DNA of 64,000 nt from G963667425 sp963667425 [NCBI: bacterium] (GCA_963667425.1 OY763407.1:1736001-1800000), one strand, 5' to 3'; counted from the stretch's first letter, positions 36,104 to 45,622 are shown. The notes: a model not told the origin generated them from the letters alone. A program made the numbers and translations.

Positions 36104-37093
36104 ATGTATCGTTTTCTTCCATTTTTTATTCTTTTAATATTACTATCCTTCACACTAACATCATGCGAAACATATCAGCCGCATAACTATAAAAAAAAAT
36201 ATGGAGATAAAGATCCTGAGGATTTTGAAAAAACAGAAGAGTCTCAAAAAGATCTTCAGCGGCTTACTTATCCTAATGGAGATAAATATTTTGGAGAAGT
36301 AAAAGATGATATGCCTCATGGATACGGAACATTCACTTACAAAACCGGAAACAGATATGTAGGCGACTTTAAAGAAGGTAAAAGATGGGGAAAAGGCTCC
36401 TACACATTTAAAAACGGAGACATACTTCAGGGGAATTTTAAAAATGATTTTCTGGAGGGAGAAGGAACACTAATATATGCAAATGGCGATTTATATAAAG
36501 GCATGTTTAGTAAAAATGAATTCAGCGGAAATGGAACCCGTACTTTCAAGAACGGTTCCATATATTCAGGAGAATTTAAAGACGGAAAATTTAATGGTGA
36601 AGGAGAGATGAAATATAAAAATGACAATTTTTACAGAGGTCATTTTAAAGATGGAAAAAAAGATGGTCAGGGAGCTTATTTTTATGCAAATGGAACAAAA
36701 TATACAGGTGAATTTAAAAACGGCATAAAAGAAGGAACCGGAATATATGAATTTAAAAACGGAAATATTTACGAAGGTGAATTCAGAAAAGGAAAAATAA
36801 ACGGTAAAGGGACTCTTACATATGCAAATAAAATTGTATATAAAGGAACATTCGTGGATGGAAAAATGACTGGATTTGGTACACTCACCTACCCTGATGG
36901 AAGAATATATGAAGGTAAATTCTTAAACGGAAAACTCAACGGCAAAGGAACCCTCACATATAAAAATGGGAAAAAAGAAACAGGAATTTGGGAAAACGGA
37001 AACCTTACAGATAAAAAACCTGTCGAAAATGATATAGAAAAATCTGAGAACGAGCAACCTGCAGAAGAAGATTACGAAACAAATCATTTTTGA
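36104..37093 (+). CDS. MORN-repeat lipoprotein
   Basis: The 329-residue protein has a signal peptide with lipobox (LTSC, Cys21), a charged linker, then ten complete 23-residue MORN repeats (pattern Y-x-G-x-F-x-x-G-x-x-x-G-x-G-x-x-x-Y-x-N-G) and a partial eleventh, from about residue 60 to 300, and an acidic tail. MORN repeats form a long beta sheet that binds proteins or lipids. It is probably a periplasmic or surface scaffold. Its TGA stop lies inside the -35 box of the next gene. Confidence 0.9.
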   Translation: MYRFLPFFILLILLSFTLTSCETYQPHNYKKKYGDKDPEDFEKTEESQKDLQRLTYPNGDKYFGEVKDDMPHGYGTFTYKTGNRYVGDFKEGKRWGKGSYTFKNGDILQGNFKNDFLEGEGTLIYANGDLYKGMFSKNEFSGNGTRTFKNGSIYSGEFKDGKFNGEGEMKYKNDNFYRGHFKDGKKDGQGAYFYANGTKYTGEFKNGIKEGTGIYEFKNGNIYEGEFRKGKINGKGTLTYANKIVYKGTFVDGKMTGFGTLTYPDGRIYEGKFLNGKLNGKGTLTYKNGKKETGIWENGNLTDKKPVENDIEKSENEQPAEEDYETNHF

Positions 37094-37118
37094 CAATCAT
37101 AAACAATATAAATATAAT
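37090..37118 (+). promoter_or_regulatory. Consensus promoter of the nucleotidyltransferase operon
   Basis: Perfect TTGACA (37090-37095), 17 bp, perfect TATAAT (37113-37118). The stop codon of the MORN gene (37091-37093) is part of the -35 box. Confidence 0.75.
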
Positions 37119-37144
37119 TCCTTCGCAAAAGCAGTGGGGGAATC

Positions 37145-38014
37145 ATGTTTCATACAAACCAGTTCTCAAATATACAGCTGAATAAAGAATATATTTCACT
37201 TGAACAAGAACCTTACATATCTGCACTTAAAAACAATGATGAAAAACTTTATCAAAAAAATCTTTTATCCAACATACTAAAGGAAAAACACCTTTCCAGA
37301 ATTGGCAAAGAACTCAGCGAACATGGTATTACAGAAATAGCCCTTTTAAAAGGAATTTATCTGCTCAAAACCTTATATGCAGATAAACCATGGATAAGAA
37401 GTATGTCTGATATAGATATTCTTGTAAAAAAAGAAGATTACACTAAATCAAAAACAATTATCTCTTCAAAATACCATATAAAGAAAAAACCCTTAGCAAT
37501 AGTAAAAAGCAGACATCAGTTCGGGTTTTACGTTGACCAAAGTTTTATTGAAATACATAGATCTCAAACCTCTTTCAATAGATTTAACATTAATTATAAC
37601 AGTTTTTTTGAAGATGCTTCAGAATGTTTAGATCACTATGGAACAAGATATATTCTTCCATCTTTTGAAAAAATGGCATTATTTTCCATTATTCATAATT
37701 TTTCACAAAACATATCTGAATTAGATATAAGAAGAATTATAGAAACTGAAATGATAATACAGGCTTCAAATAGAGAAAAACTGCTGAAAGAGTTTGAGCA
37801 AAACTCAATATTACATCTCCTTTCATTTCATTCAGCAATTTATTCACTTATTGTTAAATCACCGAAAGCCTCATTTACAGATTTAAAAATTCCAAAAGCA
37901 GCGTTATTATTAAAGAAAGGAAAAGAAAATATTTTTTCATCAAAACACAATAAACTGATAAAAATTTTACTCTTACTTCCATCAACTATAAAATGGAGCA
38001 CAAAAGCTCTTTAA
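37145..38014 (+). CDS. Uncharacterised nucleotidyltransferase (NTP_transf_5 family)
   Basis: A 289-residue protein with the family's core: LLKGIYLLKTLYA, RSMSDIDILV (the metal-binding DxD pair), and a later EIHRSQTSF strand. The family is often found in exopolysaccharide or peptide-modification loci, with unknown substrates. A GGGGG ribosome site precedes the ATG. It begins an operon with a phosphoglycolate-phosphatase-like gene and a secreted protein; its end overlaps the space before the phosphatase start only slightly. Confidence 0.8.
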   Translation: MFHTNQFSNIQLNKEYISLEQEPYISALKNNDEKLYQKNLLSNILKEKHLSRIGKELSEHGITEIALLKGIYLLKTLYADKPWIRSMSDIDILVKKEDYTKSKTIISSKYHIKKKPLAIVKSRHQFGFYVDQSFIEIHRSQTSFNRFNINYNSFFEDASECLDHYGTRYILPSFEKMALFSIIHNFSQNISELDIRRIIETEMIIQASNREKLLKEFEQNSILHLLSFHSAIYSLIVKSPKASFTDLKIPKAALLLKKGKENIFSSKHNKLIKILLLLPSTIKWSTKAL

Positions 38015-38031
38015 ATGAAGGAGAAACCTGT

Positions 38032-38679
38032 ATGAAACGATGTATAATATATGATCTTGACGGCACAATACTTGATTCCATTAAAGATATAGCTACCGCA
38101 GTCAATCTCATGAGAAATTCTTTCGAAATTGAACCTTTAAATATGGAAGAAACAAAAAAATGTATTGGAAACGGAATTGAAACTCTTGTTCATGAAGCAC
38201 TTAATGGCTACGACATCGATTCCAAAGAGGCACTGATAAGAATGAGACATTTTTACAAAGAACATCTTATGGATGAAACAACACTTTATGAAGGTGTCGA
38301 AGAAGGACTTCAGGTTTTATCAGATGCAGGATATATTCAGACCGTTGTAAGTAATAAACCGACAGAAGCATCAATATATATACTCGAAAAATTAGGCGTA
38401 TCCCATTATTTTGAATTTATAATCGGAGGGGGAGATAAATTTCCTTTAAAACCAAATCCTACAGCTATAAAATACATTCTGGAAAAAACCAAAAGCAATC
38501 CTGAAAAAAGCTGGATCGTTGGAGATAACCACACAGATATGGATGCAGGAAAATCTGCCGGAATAAAATTATGTTTTGCAAATTATGGACTAGGAATCAA
38601 AAGTAAAAAAAATCCTCCAGACATTGAAATAAACACTTTTAAGGAATTTGTGGATTTTGTAACGAAAAAGGGGAATTAA
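38032..38679 (+). CDS. gph: HAD-family phosphatase, phosphoglycolate phosphatase-like
   Basis: The 215-residue enzyme has HAD motif I (YDLDGTILDS), motif II (VVSNKP), the motif III Lys (LKPNP) and motif IV (VGDNHTDMDAG), with the small alpha-helical cap of Gph/PGMB-type phosphatases. ATG 38032 follows GAAGGAG; the longer frame beginning at 37993 overlaps the preceding gene. Its stop is immediately followed by the next start. Substrate (phosphoglycolate or another phosphomonoester) is not certain. Confidence 0.85.
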   Translation: MKRCIIYDLDGTILDSIKDIATAVNLMRNSFEIEPLNMEETKKCIGNGIETLVHEALNGYDIDSKEALIRMRHFYKEHLMDETTLYEGVEEGLQVLSDAGYIQTVVSNKPTEASIYILEKLGVSHYFEFIIGGGDKFPLKPNPTAIKYILEKTKSNPEKSWIVGDNHTDMDAGKSAGIKLCFANYGLGIKSKKNPPDIEINTFKEFVDFVTKKGN

Positions 38680-39747
38680 ATGAAACACTTAACACATCTG
38701 ACAATCGTTTTTTTAATAATATTCTCATCTCTATATGCTGAAGAGAAAATAACATCAATAAAAGACGTGGAATTTGCACCTCACAAAATTAAAGCAGATA
38801 CATTTCTTGAATACTGGGCTTTGACATTTCAGTTTGATGATGGCTCTTCGCTTTATAATCAGTTTATAACTACCAGCAAAGGAGTAATAAATGGAACAGC
38901 CATGGTTTTAAACAATTTTGCTGTTCCCTCAAAAAAAACTCTACAATTAAAAGATGAATTTACAGATAAAGATTTAAAATTTGATACTGCCAAACAAAAG
39001 CTTTCACTTGGGAAAAATCAAATAATAAAAAGCGGTTCAACCTATATACTGCATGTTGAAAATGACAAACTGACAGCAGACATTAAACTTGTTTCCAATT
39101 CTATGGGATTTCAAATCAATGATGGATTTGCCTATCCTGATAAAACAAGTAAAAATACATTTGTAAAAACCTTTAACCATGTACCGTTTGGAACTGCATC
39201 GGGAACAATAAAATATGCTGATGGAAAAACTCTTAACATAAAAGGCTTTGGTACAATTGAGCATGGCTACAGCAATGAACTTCAGCCTACATATTCAAAG
39301 CTATGGGAAAGATTCAGACTTCTCTCTTCAGATTTTGCCATTACAATGACAGACATAACAGCAAGCGATAAATTTAAAAATACCTCCATGCCTCAGCTCA
39401 TAATTGCTGAAAAAGGGAAAGAACCTTGTGCAGCTTCTGATTACAAACTTACAAAATCGGTATACAAAAAAGATGGAGACAATAAATATCCAACAGTTTT
39501 CACTTTAAATGCAACATGTGGGAACTACACAATAGAAGGCAAATGGCACACCACAAAACTGAATGAAAAATATGAAGCTCTTCAGGGAATGTCGTGGCCT
39601 GTAAGAAAAATAGCAGCAATGGTTGCCGGAGAAGTTACATTTTACAGATCTCAGAATGAATACTCTTTTACAATAACATCAAAAGAAAAACCTGAGCCGG
39701 TAAAACTTAACGGCTCAGGCATCAACGAAACAATCTTTATGAAATAG
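38680..39747 (+). CDS. Secreted lipocalin-like protein (Svf1/CrtC-like)
   Basis: The 355-residue protein has a signal peptide ending SSLYA. The rest is beta-rich with the 'YWALTFQFDDGSSLYNQF' start and a later 'GFGTIEHGYSNE', features of the two-barrel lipocalin-like Svf1/CrtC group, which bind lipids. The assignment is by pattern and tentative. Its 3' end contains a 9-bp perfect hairpin (39691-39719), and a copy of this end occurs at 41380-41452. Confidence 0.6.
   Translation: MKHLTHLTIVFLIIFSSLYAEEKITSIKDVEFAPHKIKADTFLEYWALTFQFDDGSSLYNQFITTSKGVINGTAMVLNNFAVPSKKTLQLKDEFTDKDLKFDTAKQKLSLGKNQIIKSGSTYILHVENDKLTADIKLVSNSMGFQINDGFAYPDKTSKNTFVKTFNHVPFGTASGTIKYADGKTLNIKGFGTIEHGYSNELQPTYSKLWERFRLLSSDFAITMTDITASDKFKNTSMPQLIIAEKGKEPCAASDYKLTKSVYKKDGDNKYPTVFTLNATCGNYTIEGKWHTTKLNEKYEALQGMSWPVRKIAAMVAGEVTFYRSQNEYSFTITSKEKPEPVKLNGSGINETIFMK
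39691..39719 (+). repeat. Hairpin inside the 3' end of the lipocalin-like gene
   Basis: CCTGAGCCG (39691-39699) and CGGCTCAGG (39711-39719) form a perfect 9-bp stem with an 11-base loop inside coding sequence. A diverged copy lies at 41393-41421. There is no T-run, so it is not a simple terminator. Confidence 0.8.
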
Positions 39748-39761
39748 TTATAAAATCTTCA

Positions 39762-40553
39762 TCAGATAACAAACATTGAACATCCGTCTGAACTTTTACT
39801 TTCGGAAGAAGTTTCATCATTTGATTCAGAACTATCATCTCCTGAATCTCCTGAACTTTCAGGATAAACATGACATTCTTCACAACTGTTTTCACTTAAG
39901 CAGTTATAAGAATTTTCATCCCCAGCTCTTACAGTTACGTCATGACAGCACTGTAAAATGTCAAAAGAAAGATTGTTCCATTCACCTGCCAAAACAGCGT
40001 TAATCATTGAATCAACTTCACTTGCCGAAATTTCATCGGAATAACATTCTTTAAGAACTGTTGAAATCATTTTCACACAGAGATCGGTATCTTCTTTTTT
40101 ACACTGGGCAGGGTCAGGATTACATACACTTTTAAGCACATCAGTACAGACAGTAATTTCTGTAGTTCCATTTCTCTCTTCATAACCCTCGTCTTCAATA
40201 AAAGTATCGCAACGGCACTCATATTTTCCATCATCGTAGATAGTGCATCTTCCATAGTCAGCCTTACATGTTTCAGGGTTATCATCCTCCTTGCACGCTG
40301 CTGCCAATGTAGCAAGGCAGGCATCTTCACTTTCTGGAAACGAGACAGTAAGATTGTGTTCAGCAATTTCTTCAGCAGAAAAAGCGACGTCCATTCCCAG
40401 ATGACCATCACTTTTGCAAGTGCAGAAAGCTCTATAGCCATTTACATCATCAAGAGAATAATGGCACTCACCCTGATCTCCAGCACAGTCAAAAGTTTCA
40501 GCATTAAGAACAAAAGCTGATAAAACAGCAAACAAAACAAATGCTTTCTTCAT
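39762..40553 (-). CDS. Secreted cysteine-rich protein with C-terminal GCS motif
   Basis: ATG 40553 (GGAGGA upstream) gives a 263-residue exported protein: signal peptide MKKAFVLFAVLSAFVLNA, then over 25 cysteines spread through the chain, often as CxC or CC, which suggest a disulfide-rich extracellular protein. It ends in a Ser/Asp/Glu-rich linker and GCSMFVI. The GCS resembles the cysteine of C-terminal sorting tails, but the membrane helix is missing. It lies 17 bases after the interrupted outer-membrane protein gene and belongs to the same operon. Family unknown. Confidence 0.72.
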   Translation of the reverse strand: MKKAFVLFAVLSAFVLNAETFDCAGDQGECHYSLDDVNGYRAFCTCKSDGHLGMDVAFSAEEIAEHNLTVSFPESEDACLATLAAACKEDDNPETCKADYGRCTIYDDGKYECRCDTFIEDEGYEERNGTTEITVCTDVLKSVCNPDPAQCKKEDTDLCVKMISTVLKECYSDEISASEVDSMINAVLAGEWNNLSFDILQCCHDVTVRAGDENSYNCLSENSCEECHVYPESSGDSGDDSSESNDETSSESKSSDGCSMFVI

Positions 40554-40570
40554 AAAATCCTCCAAATTAT

Positions 40571-41122
40571 TTAAAATCTTAAACCCAAAAGTAGATATAA
40601 ATCAGGAATATACTCGGCTTTGTCACATAATTCACCAGTAGGAGTGTCACAAGTAGTAGTCTGCTGAAATTTATAATCCAAAGGGAAACCGGAACCTAAT
40701 TTTATCTGAAAAGCAATATTATCAGAAAGATGATTAATATATGTCATTTCAGCTAAAACTTCTACATATGAATTTGTGTTATGATAATGATTATATCCCG
40801 CACAGATACCTGTACCTAAACGAATTTCATTTTTTCTTCCAAGATTAAAAAAAATAGGATATCCAGCTGTAGTCTTAAATTTTAAAGACCATGATTGCTG
40901 CAATTCTGTTCCACCCTGAACCCTCATCATTTCCCAGAAAAAATATTTCCATCGAATTGTAAATAAGGAAAGATCTGCTGTAAAACCATAAGTACTTCAA
41001 CCAAGCGCAAAAGCAAACCACTCGGTTTTACCTGGGTCAAATCTTATAAAAGAGTTTTCCTCCGCAAAAAATGAAAAAGAAAGCATTAAAAGAATAAAAA
41101 AAGCTAATATCCTATTTTTCAT
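40571..41122 (-). pseudogene. Outer-membrane beta-barrel protein interrupted by one TGA
   Basis: An open frame at 40571-40930 continues upstream in the same frame to ATG 41120-41122, with a proper signal peptide (MKNRILAFFILLMLSFSFFA) and a reading FAFALG-stop-STYGFTADLSLFTIRWKYF. The only break is a TGA at 40997-40999 (codon 42). Without it the product would be 183 residues of alternating beta strands ending in 'LLLGLRF', the usual barrel end with Phe. The TGA probably replaced a GGA Gly codon. It is either a recent nonsense mutation or a sequencing error; the rest of the frame is intact. Confidence 0.8.
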
Positions 41123-41448
41123 CTATTCTTTCCTGAAAATAAATTATATAAAGCTGTATCCAATATTCATAAAGATATTTACACTCTTAAAAACAAATTT
41201 CAATGTTTTTTTCTATATACGTTTACTTGCAGTGGTTTTGTTTAAAATTAATTCTTGATACAAAACTAAGCTGTAAATCCCTGTTTATCTTGAAAAAGAG
41301 AGGTGTTTTTCCACTTTTTTTAAACAGTGATATATGAAAGATACGGGCAAAGAAAATTTTAGTTAAACAGTTAAAGAATATCAAAAGAAAAACCTGAGCC
41401 AGTAAAATTTATCGGCTCCGGTATCAACGAAACAATCTTTATGAAAAG
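41123..41448. other. Intergenic region before metK
   Basis: Apart from the gene-end copy at 41380-41452 this stretch is AT-rich. The interrupted outer-membrane gene must have its promoter here, but I cannot pick a clear one. No RNA gene seen. Confidence 0.6.
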
Positions 41449-41452
41449 TTAG
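41380..41452 (+). pseudogene. Copy of the 3' end of the lipocalin-like gene
   Basis: These 73 bases match 39678-39747 with few changes, and in frame still encode SKEKPEPVKFIGSGINETIFMK plus a stop (given here as two joined parts of one short tail). There is no upstream coding sequence. It ends where metK ends on the other strand. It includes the diverged hairpin. Confidence 0.85.
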
Positions 41453-42603
41453 AAGCACATTTTTTTCAGTTCTTCAACTTTATCAATCACTTCCCAAGGC
41501 ATTCCATCTCTACCAAAATGACCATAAGAAGCGGTCTTTTTGTAGATTGGTCTAAGAAGATCAAGTGTTTCTATTATAGCTGCCGGACGCATATCAAAAA
41601 TTTTGTTTACAGCTTTTTCAATTAAAGTTTCATCAACTTTTGCTGTTCCAAATGTATTTGCATAAACGGAAACAGGTCTGGCAACACCTATTGCATATGC
41701 GATCTGTATTTCACATTTATCTGCAAGCCCTGCTGCAACAACATTTTTAGCAATATAACGAGCCATATATGAAGCAGAACGGTCAACTTTGGAAGGATCT
41801 TTACCTGAGAAAGCTCCGCCACCGTGACGACCCCAACCACCATATGTATCAACTATTATTTTTCTTCCTGTAAGTCCGGCATCTGCAACAGGTCCACCTA
41901 AAACAAATTTGCCTGTAGGGTTGATAAGGAATTCTGTATCATCATGCATCAAATTGGCAGGAATAACTGTTTTTATAACTTTTTCAATAATATCCTTTTC
42001 TATTTGTTCATGTTCAATGCCTTCATAGTGCTGAGAAGAAACAACAACTTTATCAACAGCAACAGGAAGATTGTTTTCATAACGAACACTTACCTGACTT
42101 TTTCCATCAGGACCAAGATAATTTATCTCTTTAGCTTTTCTTACCTTAGCAAGTTTATAGCAGAGCTGATGAGCTAACAGTATTGGAGTAGGCATATAAT
42201 CAGCATTTTCATTTGTTGCATAACCAAACATAAGCCCCTGATCACCGGCACCCTGCTCTTTTGTATCACTTGAATTTACACCCATAGCAATGTCAGGAGA
42301 CTGCTTATCAATAGATGTCATAATTCCGCATGTATCTGCATCAAAACCAGTGTGTTTTGTATCTGTATATCCTATTTCTCTTATAGTTTCCCTTACTATA
42401 CTCGGTATATCCGCATAGGTTTCAGTAGTTATTTCACCACCTACCATAACAGTACCTGTTGTAATAAAAGTTTCACAGGCAACTCTCGAATACTTATCTC
42501 CGGCAAGAATAGCATCAAGCACAGCATCAGAAATCTGATCTGCAACTTTATCAGGATGCCCTTCAGTAACCGATTCTGAAGTAAAAGTAAAAATTCTGTT
42601 CAT
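41449..42603 (-). CDS. metK: S-adenosylmethionine synthetase
   Basis: MetK makes S-adenosylmethionine from methionine and ATP. The 384-residue protein has the ATP motif GHPDK, the loop [15 protein letters not shown] and the phosphate-binding [20 protein letters not shown] 42603 is supported by GGAGG upstream; the longer frame lacks a ribosome site. It follows rpsI, with a hairpin-plus-T-run between them. Confidence 0.97.
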   Translation of the reverse strand: MNRIFTFTSESVTEGHPDKVADQISDAVLDAILAGDKYSRVACETFITTGTVMVGGEITTETYADIPSIVRETIREIGYTDTKHTGFDADTCGIMTSIDKQSPDIAMGVNSSDTKEQGAGDQGLMFGYATNENADYMPTPILLAHQLCYKLAKVRKAKEINYLGPDGKSQVSVRYENNLPVAVDKVVVSSQHYEGIEHEQIEKDIIEKVIKTVIPANLMHDDTEFLINPTGKFVLGGPVADAGLTGRKIIVDTYGGWGRHGGGAFSGKDPSKVDRSASYMARYIAKNVVAAGLADKCEIQIAYAIGVARPVSVYANTFGTAKVDETLIEKAVNKIFDMRPAAIIETLDLLRPIYKKTASYGHFGRDGMPWEVIDKVEELKKMCF

Positions 42604-42621
42604 TTTTATACCTCCAAAATA

Positions 42622-42656
42622 TAAAAAGCCCTCCACATAAAAGGATGTGAAGGGCT
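42622..42656 (-). terminator. Terminator-like hairpin between rpsI and metK
   Basis: A 12-base stem with one mismatch (42627-42638 with 42645-42656; AGCCCT...AGGGCT) and six-base loop, followed by TTTTTATATTTT on the minus strand. It ends about 20 bases before metK, so it may also regulate metK. Confidence 0.75.
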
Positions 42657-42690
42657 CCGAATAACGATATATATGCAGGGAAAAAGAAAT

Positions 42691-43077
42691 TTATCTCTTT
42701 GAGAACTGGTAGCGAGCTCTTGCACCCTTCATACCGAATTTCTTTCTCTCTTTCATTCTTGAATCTCTTCTAAGGAACCCCTCTTTCTTTAGAGCAGAGC
42801 GAAGTTCTGAATTGTATTCAACCAATGCTTTTGAAATACCGTGTCTTGCAGCTTCAGCCTGTGCAGCAATACCGCCGCCACGAACTGTTATAAGTGCATC
42901 AAATTTGCCTTCAGTCTTAGATATCTTAAAAGGTATATAAACCTTATCAGTACTAGGATCTGTAAGGAAATGTTCTTTAGGCTCTTTACCGTTTACAGTA
43001 ACTTTTCCACTGCCTGGTCTTAAAAAAACTCTTGCAACGGCTGTCTTTCTTTTACCGGTAGCATACCACTGTTCCAT
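42691..43077 (-). CDS. rpsI: 30S ribosomal protein S9
   Basis: The 128-residue protein begins MEQWYATGKRKTAVARV and ends GMKGARARYQFSKR, the universal S9 C-terminus whose tail touches P-site tRNA. It follows rplM by 20 bases, the conserved L13-S9 pair. Confidence 0.98.
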   Translation of the reverse strand: MEQWYATGKRKTAVARVFLRPGSGKVTVNGKEPKEHFLTDPSTDKVYIPFKISKTEGKFDALITVRGGGIAAQAEAARHGISKALVEYNSELRSALKKEGFLRRDSRMKERKKFGMKGARARYQFSKR

Positions 43078-43097
43078 TGCTATCTCTCCGTTCTATA

Positions 43098-43529
43098 TTA
43101 TATTTCAAGTGCTTCTGGTGTCTGTGCTGCATGAGGATGTGTTTCCCCTGCATACACTTTAAGCTTTGCAAGTATCTTTCTTGCGAGCTTGTTTTTCGGG
43201 AGCATTCCTTTAACAGCATGTGTTATAATGTGCTCAGGATGTCTTGCAACCATGTCTGTAGCGTTATAAGACTTGATACCGCCCTGATAACCAGAGTAAC
43301 TGTAATACATCTTATCAGACCATTTGTTACCTGTAAGAAGAACCTTATCAGCGTTTATAACTATAACGTAATCACCACAATCCACATTAGGATTGAAGTA
43401 AACTTTGTTTTTTCCTCTAAGAACATTAGCAACCTCTGTTGCAAGTCTTCCAAGAGTTTTACCCGATGCGTCAACCGTAAACCACTTAGGATTCATATCC
43501 TCATTTCTTGAATATCTGGTGATGTTCAT
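43098..43529 (-). CDS. rplM: 50S ribosomal protein L13
   Basis: The 143-residue protein starts at ATG 43529 (GGAAGG upstream; five extra codons are possible) and contains the L13 landmarks KTLGRLATEVANVLRGK, DCGDYVIVINADKV, GM(L)PKNKLAR and KVYAGETHPHAAQ. A promoter lies just upstream. Confidence 0.97.
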   Translation of the reverse strand: MNITRYSRNEDMNPKWFTVDASGKTLGRLATEVANVLRGKNKVYFNPNVDCGDYVIVINADKVLLTGNKWSDKMYYSYSGYQGGIKSYNATDMVARHPEHIITHAVKGMLPKNKLARKILAKLKVYAGETHPHAAQTPEALEI

Positions 43530-43571
43530 TTTACCTTCCTTCACCCGTAGTTATCAACATAAAGCTGGGTC

Positions 43572-43599
43572 ATGTTACCCAAAACCTTTGCCATGTCAA
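43572..43599 (-). promoter_or_regulatory. Promoter of rplM-rpsI
   Basis: Minus-strand TTGACA (43594-43599), 16 bp, TAACAT (43572-43577), about 43 bases before the start codon of rplM. Confidence 0.65.
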
Positions 43600-43690
43600 G
43601 AATTTTTTAACGACTTTCAAAGATAGTAAAAAAAAGAATGTAATAATAATAACTATAGCCAGTTTTTTTAAGGATTTAAACTGGAAATTA

Positions 43691-43719
43691 TTGACTTCAA
43701 AAAAGAGAAATCCTACTAT
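43691..43719 (+). promoter_or_regulatory. guaB: Promoter of guaB
   Basis: TTGACT (43691-43696), 17 bp, TACTAT (43714-43719). It is divergent from the rplM promoter. Confidence 0.65.
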
Positions 43720-43763
43720 AGCGCAACTTTGAATTTAATAATGTTTGTGTTGTGGAGAAAAAA

Positions 43764-45233
43764 ATGCTTATTACAAAAGAAAACTTAAAAACAGCTTTTA
43801 CTTTTGATGATGTTTTGCTTGTTCCCGCATATTCAGAAATACTTCCTCATGAAGTTAATGTGGAAATAACTCTTACAAAAGGAATAGACTTAAAAATTCC
43901 CCTACTCAGTGCTGCAATGGATACTGTTACCGAAGCAAAGACAGCCATGACTATGGCACGGGAAGGTGGGCTTGGTGTCATTCATAAAAATATGAGTATA
44001 GAATCACAGGTAAAAGAAGTTAAAAAAGTTAAGAAATCTGAAAGTGGCATCATATCATCTCCTATAACAATATCACCTGAAGCTACAGTGATGGATGCTC
44101 TTGAGCTTATGCATAAAAATGCAATATCAGGAATTCCTGTCACAGATAAAAACAACAAGCTTGTCGGCATTATAACGAATAGAGATCTCCGTTTTGAAAC
44201 TGATTTTTCAAAACTTGTAGGCTCTTTAATGACAAAAGATCTTGTAACTGTCACTGAAAACTGCACTATGGAAGAGGCAAAAAAACTTTTACATAAACAC
44301 AGAATAGAAAAACTGCTTATAGTTGACTCCGAGGGAGAACTTTCAGGACTCATAACAACAAAAGACATTGAAAATAAAGAAAAATATCCTAATGCGGCAA
44401 AAGATTTGAAAGGAAGACTCATTGTTGGAACAGCGATCAGTCCTGCAGCCGATGGAATTGAGCGTGCTGAAGCACTTATAAAGGCCGGTTCTGATATTCT
44501 TGTTCTCGATTCTGCACATGGGCATTCAAAAAATGTGGTTGACAGAGTAAGAGAATTAAAAAGAAGGTATCCTGAACAACCTATCATTGCAGGAAATATT
44601 GTAACTGTAGAAGCTGCTGTAGCATTAATGAATGCCGGCGCAGATGTTCTTAAGGTTGGAATAGGTCCCGGCTCAATATGTACAACAAGAATTGTTGCCG
44701 GTATCGGATTCCCTCAGCTTACCGCTGTTAATCAGGTTGCCGAAGCGGCCGCTAAACGAGGAGTAACTGTTATTGCTGATGGAGGAATAAGATTCTCAGG
44801 AGATATCGTTAAAGCTTTAGCAGGTGGTGCAACCGCTGTAATGATGGGAAGCATGTTCGCCGGAACAGATGAAGCTCCTGGAGACATTGTTCTCTATCAG
44901 GGAAGAAGCTTTAAAACATACCGTGGAATGGGTTCTATTGGAGCTATGACCAAAGGAAGTAAAGACCGATATTTTCAGGAAAACATTGATGACCAGTCAA
45001 AATTTGTTCCTGAAGGCATTGAGGGTCGTGTTCCATACAAAGGTCCACTTTCTAATACCATTTATCAACTTATTGGTGGACTTAAATCAGGAATGGGGTA
45101 TCTTGGAGCATCAAACATTGAGAACTTAAGAAAAAATGCAAATTTTGTTCAGATAACAAATGCAGGTTTTAATGAAAGTCACGTGCATGATGTAATGATA
45201 ACAAAAGAATCTCCAAACTATAGAATGAATTAA
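43764..45233 (+). CDS. guaB: Inosine-5'-monophosphate dehydrogenase
   Basis: GuaB oxidises IMP to XMP, the committed step of GMP synthesis. The 489-residue protein has the [10 protein letters not shown] start, two CBS domains (about residues 95-210, [17 protein letters not shown] and [19 protein letters not shown]), the catalytic loop [15 protein letters not shown] and the flap GTDEAPGD...YRGMGS. ATG 43764 follows GTGGAG; the GTG at 43752 is part of that ribosome site. Confidence 0.97.
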   Translation: MLITKENLKTAFTFDDVLLVPAYSEILPHEVNVEITLTKGIDLKIPLLSAAMDTVTEAKTAMTMAREGGLGVIHKNMSIESQVKEVKKVKKSESGIISSPITISPEATVMDALELMHKNAISGIPVTDKNNKLVGIITNRDLRFETDFSKLVGSLMTKDLVTVTENCTMEEAKKLLHKHRIEKLLIVDSEGELSGLITTKDIENKEKYPNAAKDLKGRLIVGTAISPAADGIERAEALIKAGSDILVLDSAHGHSKNVVDRVRELKRRYPEQPIIAGNIVTVEAAVALMNAGADVLKVGIGPGSICTTRIVAGIGFPQLTAVNQVAEAAAKRGVTVIADGGIRFSGDIVKALAGGATAVMMGSMFAGTDEAPGDIVLYQGRSFKTYRGMGSIGAMTKGSKDRYFQENIDDQSKFVPEGIEGRVPYKGPLSNTIYQLIGGLKSGMGYLGASNIENLRKNANFVQITNAGFNESHVHDVMITKESPNYRMN

Positions 45234-45622
45234 GAATCAAGTCTTGAAAAAACATCATCAGGCAGAGCAATCTGAAGTCCACTTCCGTTAAGAAAAATAA
45301 GATCTGTTTCTGCAATAAAAACATCTTCATTTGTAACTATATTAAAGCCTCTATAGTTAAGTTTAATACCATCTCTGCTTATATATTGGGGCTCACACAT
45401 AATTCTTATTGTATCACCGTCACGACAAATACCGCTATTTGTTAGAGAAAAACGCAATGTAACAACATCAATTCCCAAAGATTCTATAGTATCAACAGGA
45501 ACACCTTTTTCTGCAAAAAAAGCTCTTTTAACCTTGTTGACAAACTCTACATATTTAGGATAGACAACAAGGTTAAATGAATCACAGTCATAAACCGAAA
45601 TCTGAAAATCACGTGCTGACAT
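45230..45622 (-). CDS. Hot-dog-fold acyl-CoA thioesterase (YbgC/4HBT type)
   Basis: The 130-residue protein has the 4HBT pattern at its N-terminus (FQISVYDCDSFNLVVYPKYVEFVN), where the Asp of YDCD aligns with the catalytic Asp, followed by the long helix and three strands of a hot-dog fold. YbgC-like enzymes hydrolyse acyl-CoA and are often linked with envelope Tol-Pal genes, which are not seen here. Its stop overlaps the guaB stop by 4 bases (convergent). Confidence 0.78.
   Translation of the reverse strand: MSARDFQISVYDCDSFNLVVYPKYVEFVNKVKRAFFAEKGVPVDTIESLGIDVVTLRFSLTNSGICRDGDTIRIMCEPQYISRDGIKLNYRGFNIVTNEDVFIAETDLIFLNGSGLQIALPDDVFSRLDS

Noticed and set aside
40997-40999. TGA as selenocysteine or a recoded glycine codon
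   Set aside because: TGA ends many genes normally in this window (for example the MORN gene), and there is no convincing stem-loop or redox motif at this site. A nonsense change or sequence error is simpler.
42604-42690. A SAM riboswitch before metK
   Set aside because: The space is too short and lacks the four-way junction or SD-sequestering shapes of known SAM riboswitches; only a simple hairpin is visible.
43982-44587. A 201-codon open frame antisense to guaB, plus other long antisense frames over bamA, lol genes, purB and the DegT gene
   Set aside because: They are shadows of well-supported genes, have no ribosome sites, and their composition follows the codon bias of the opposite strand.
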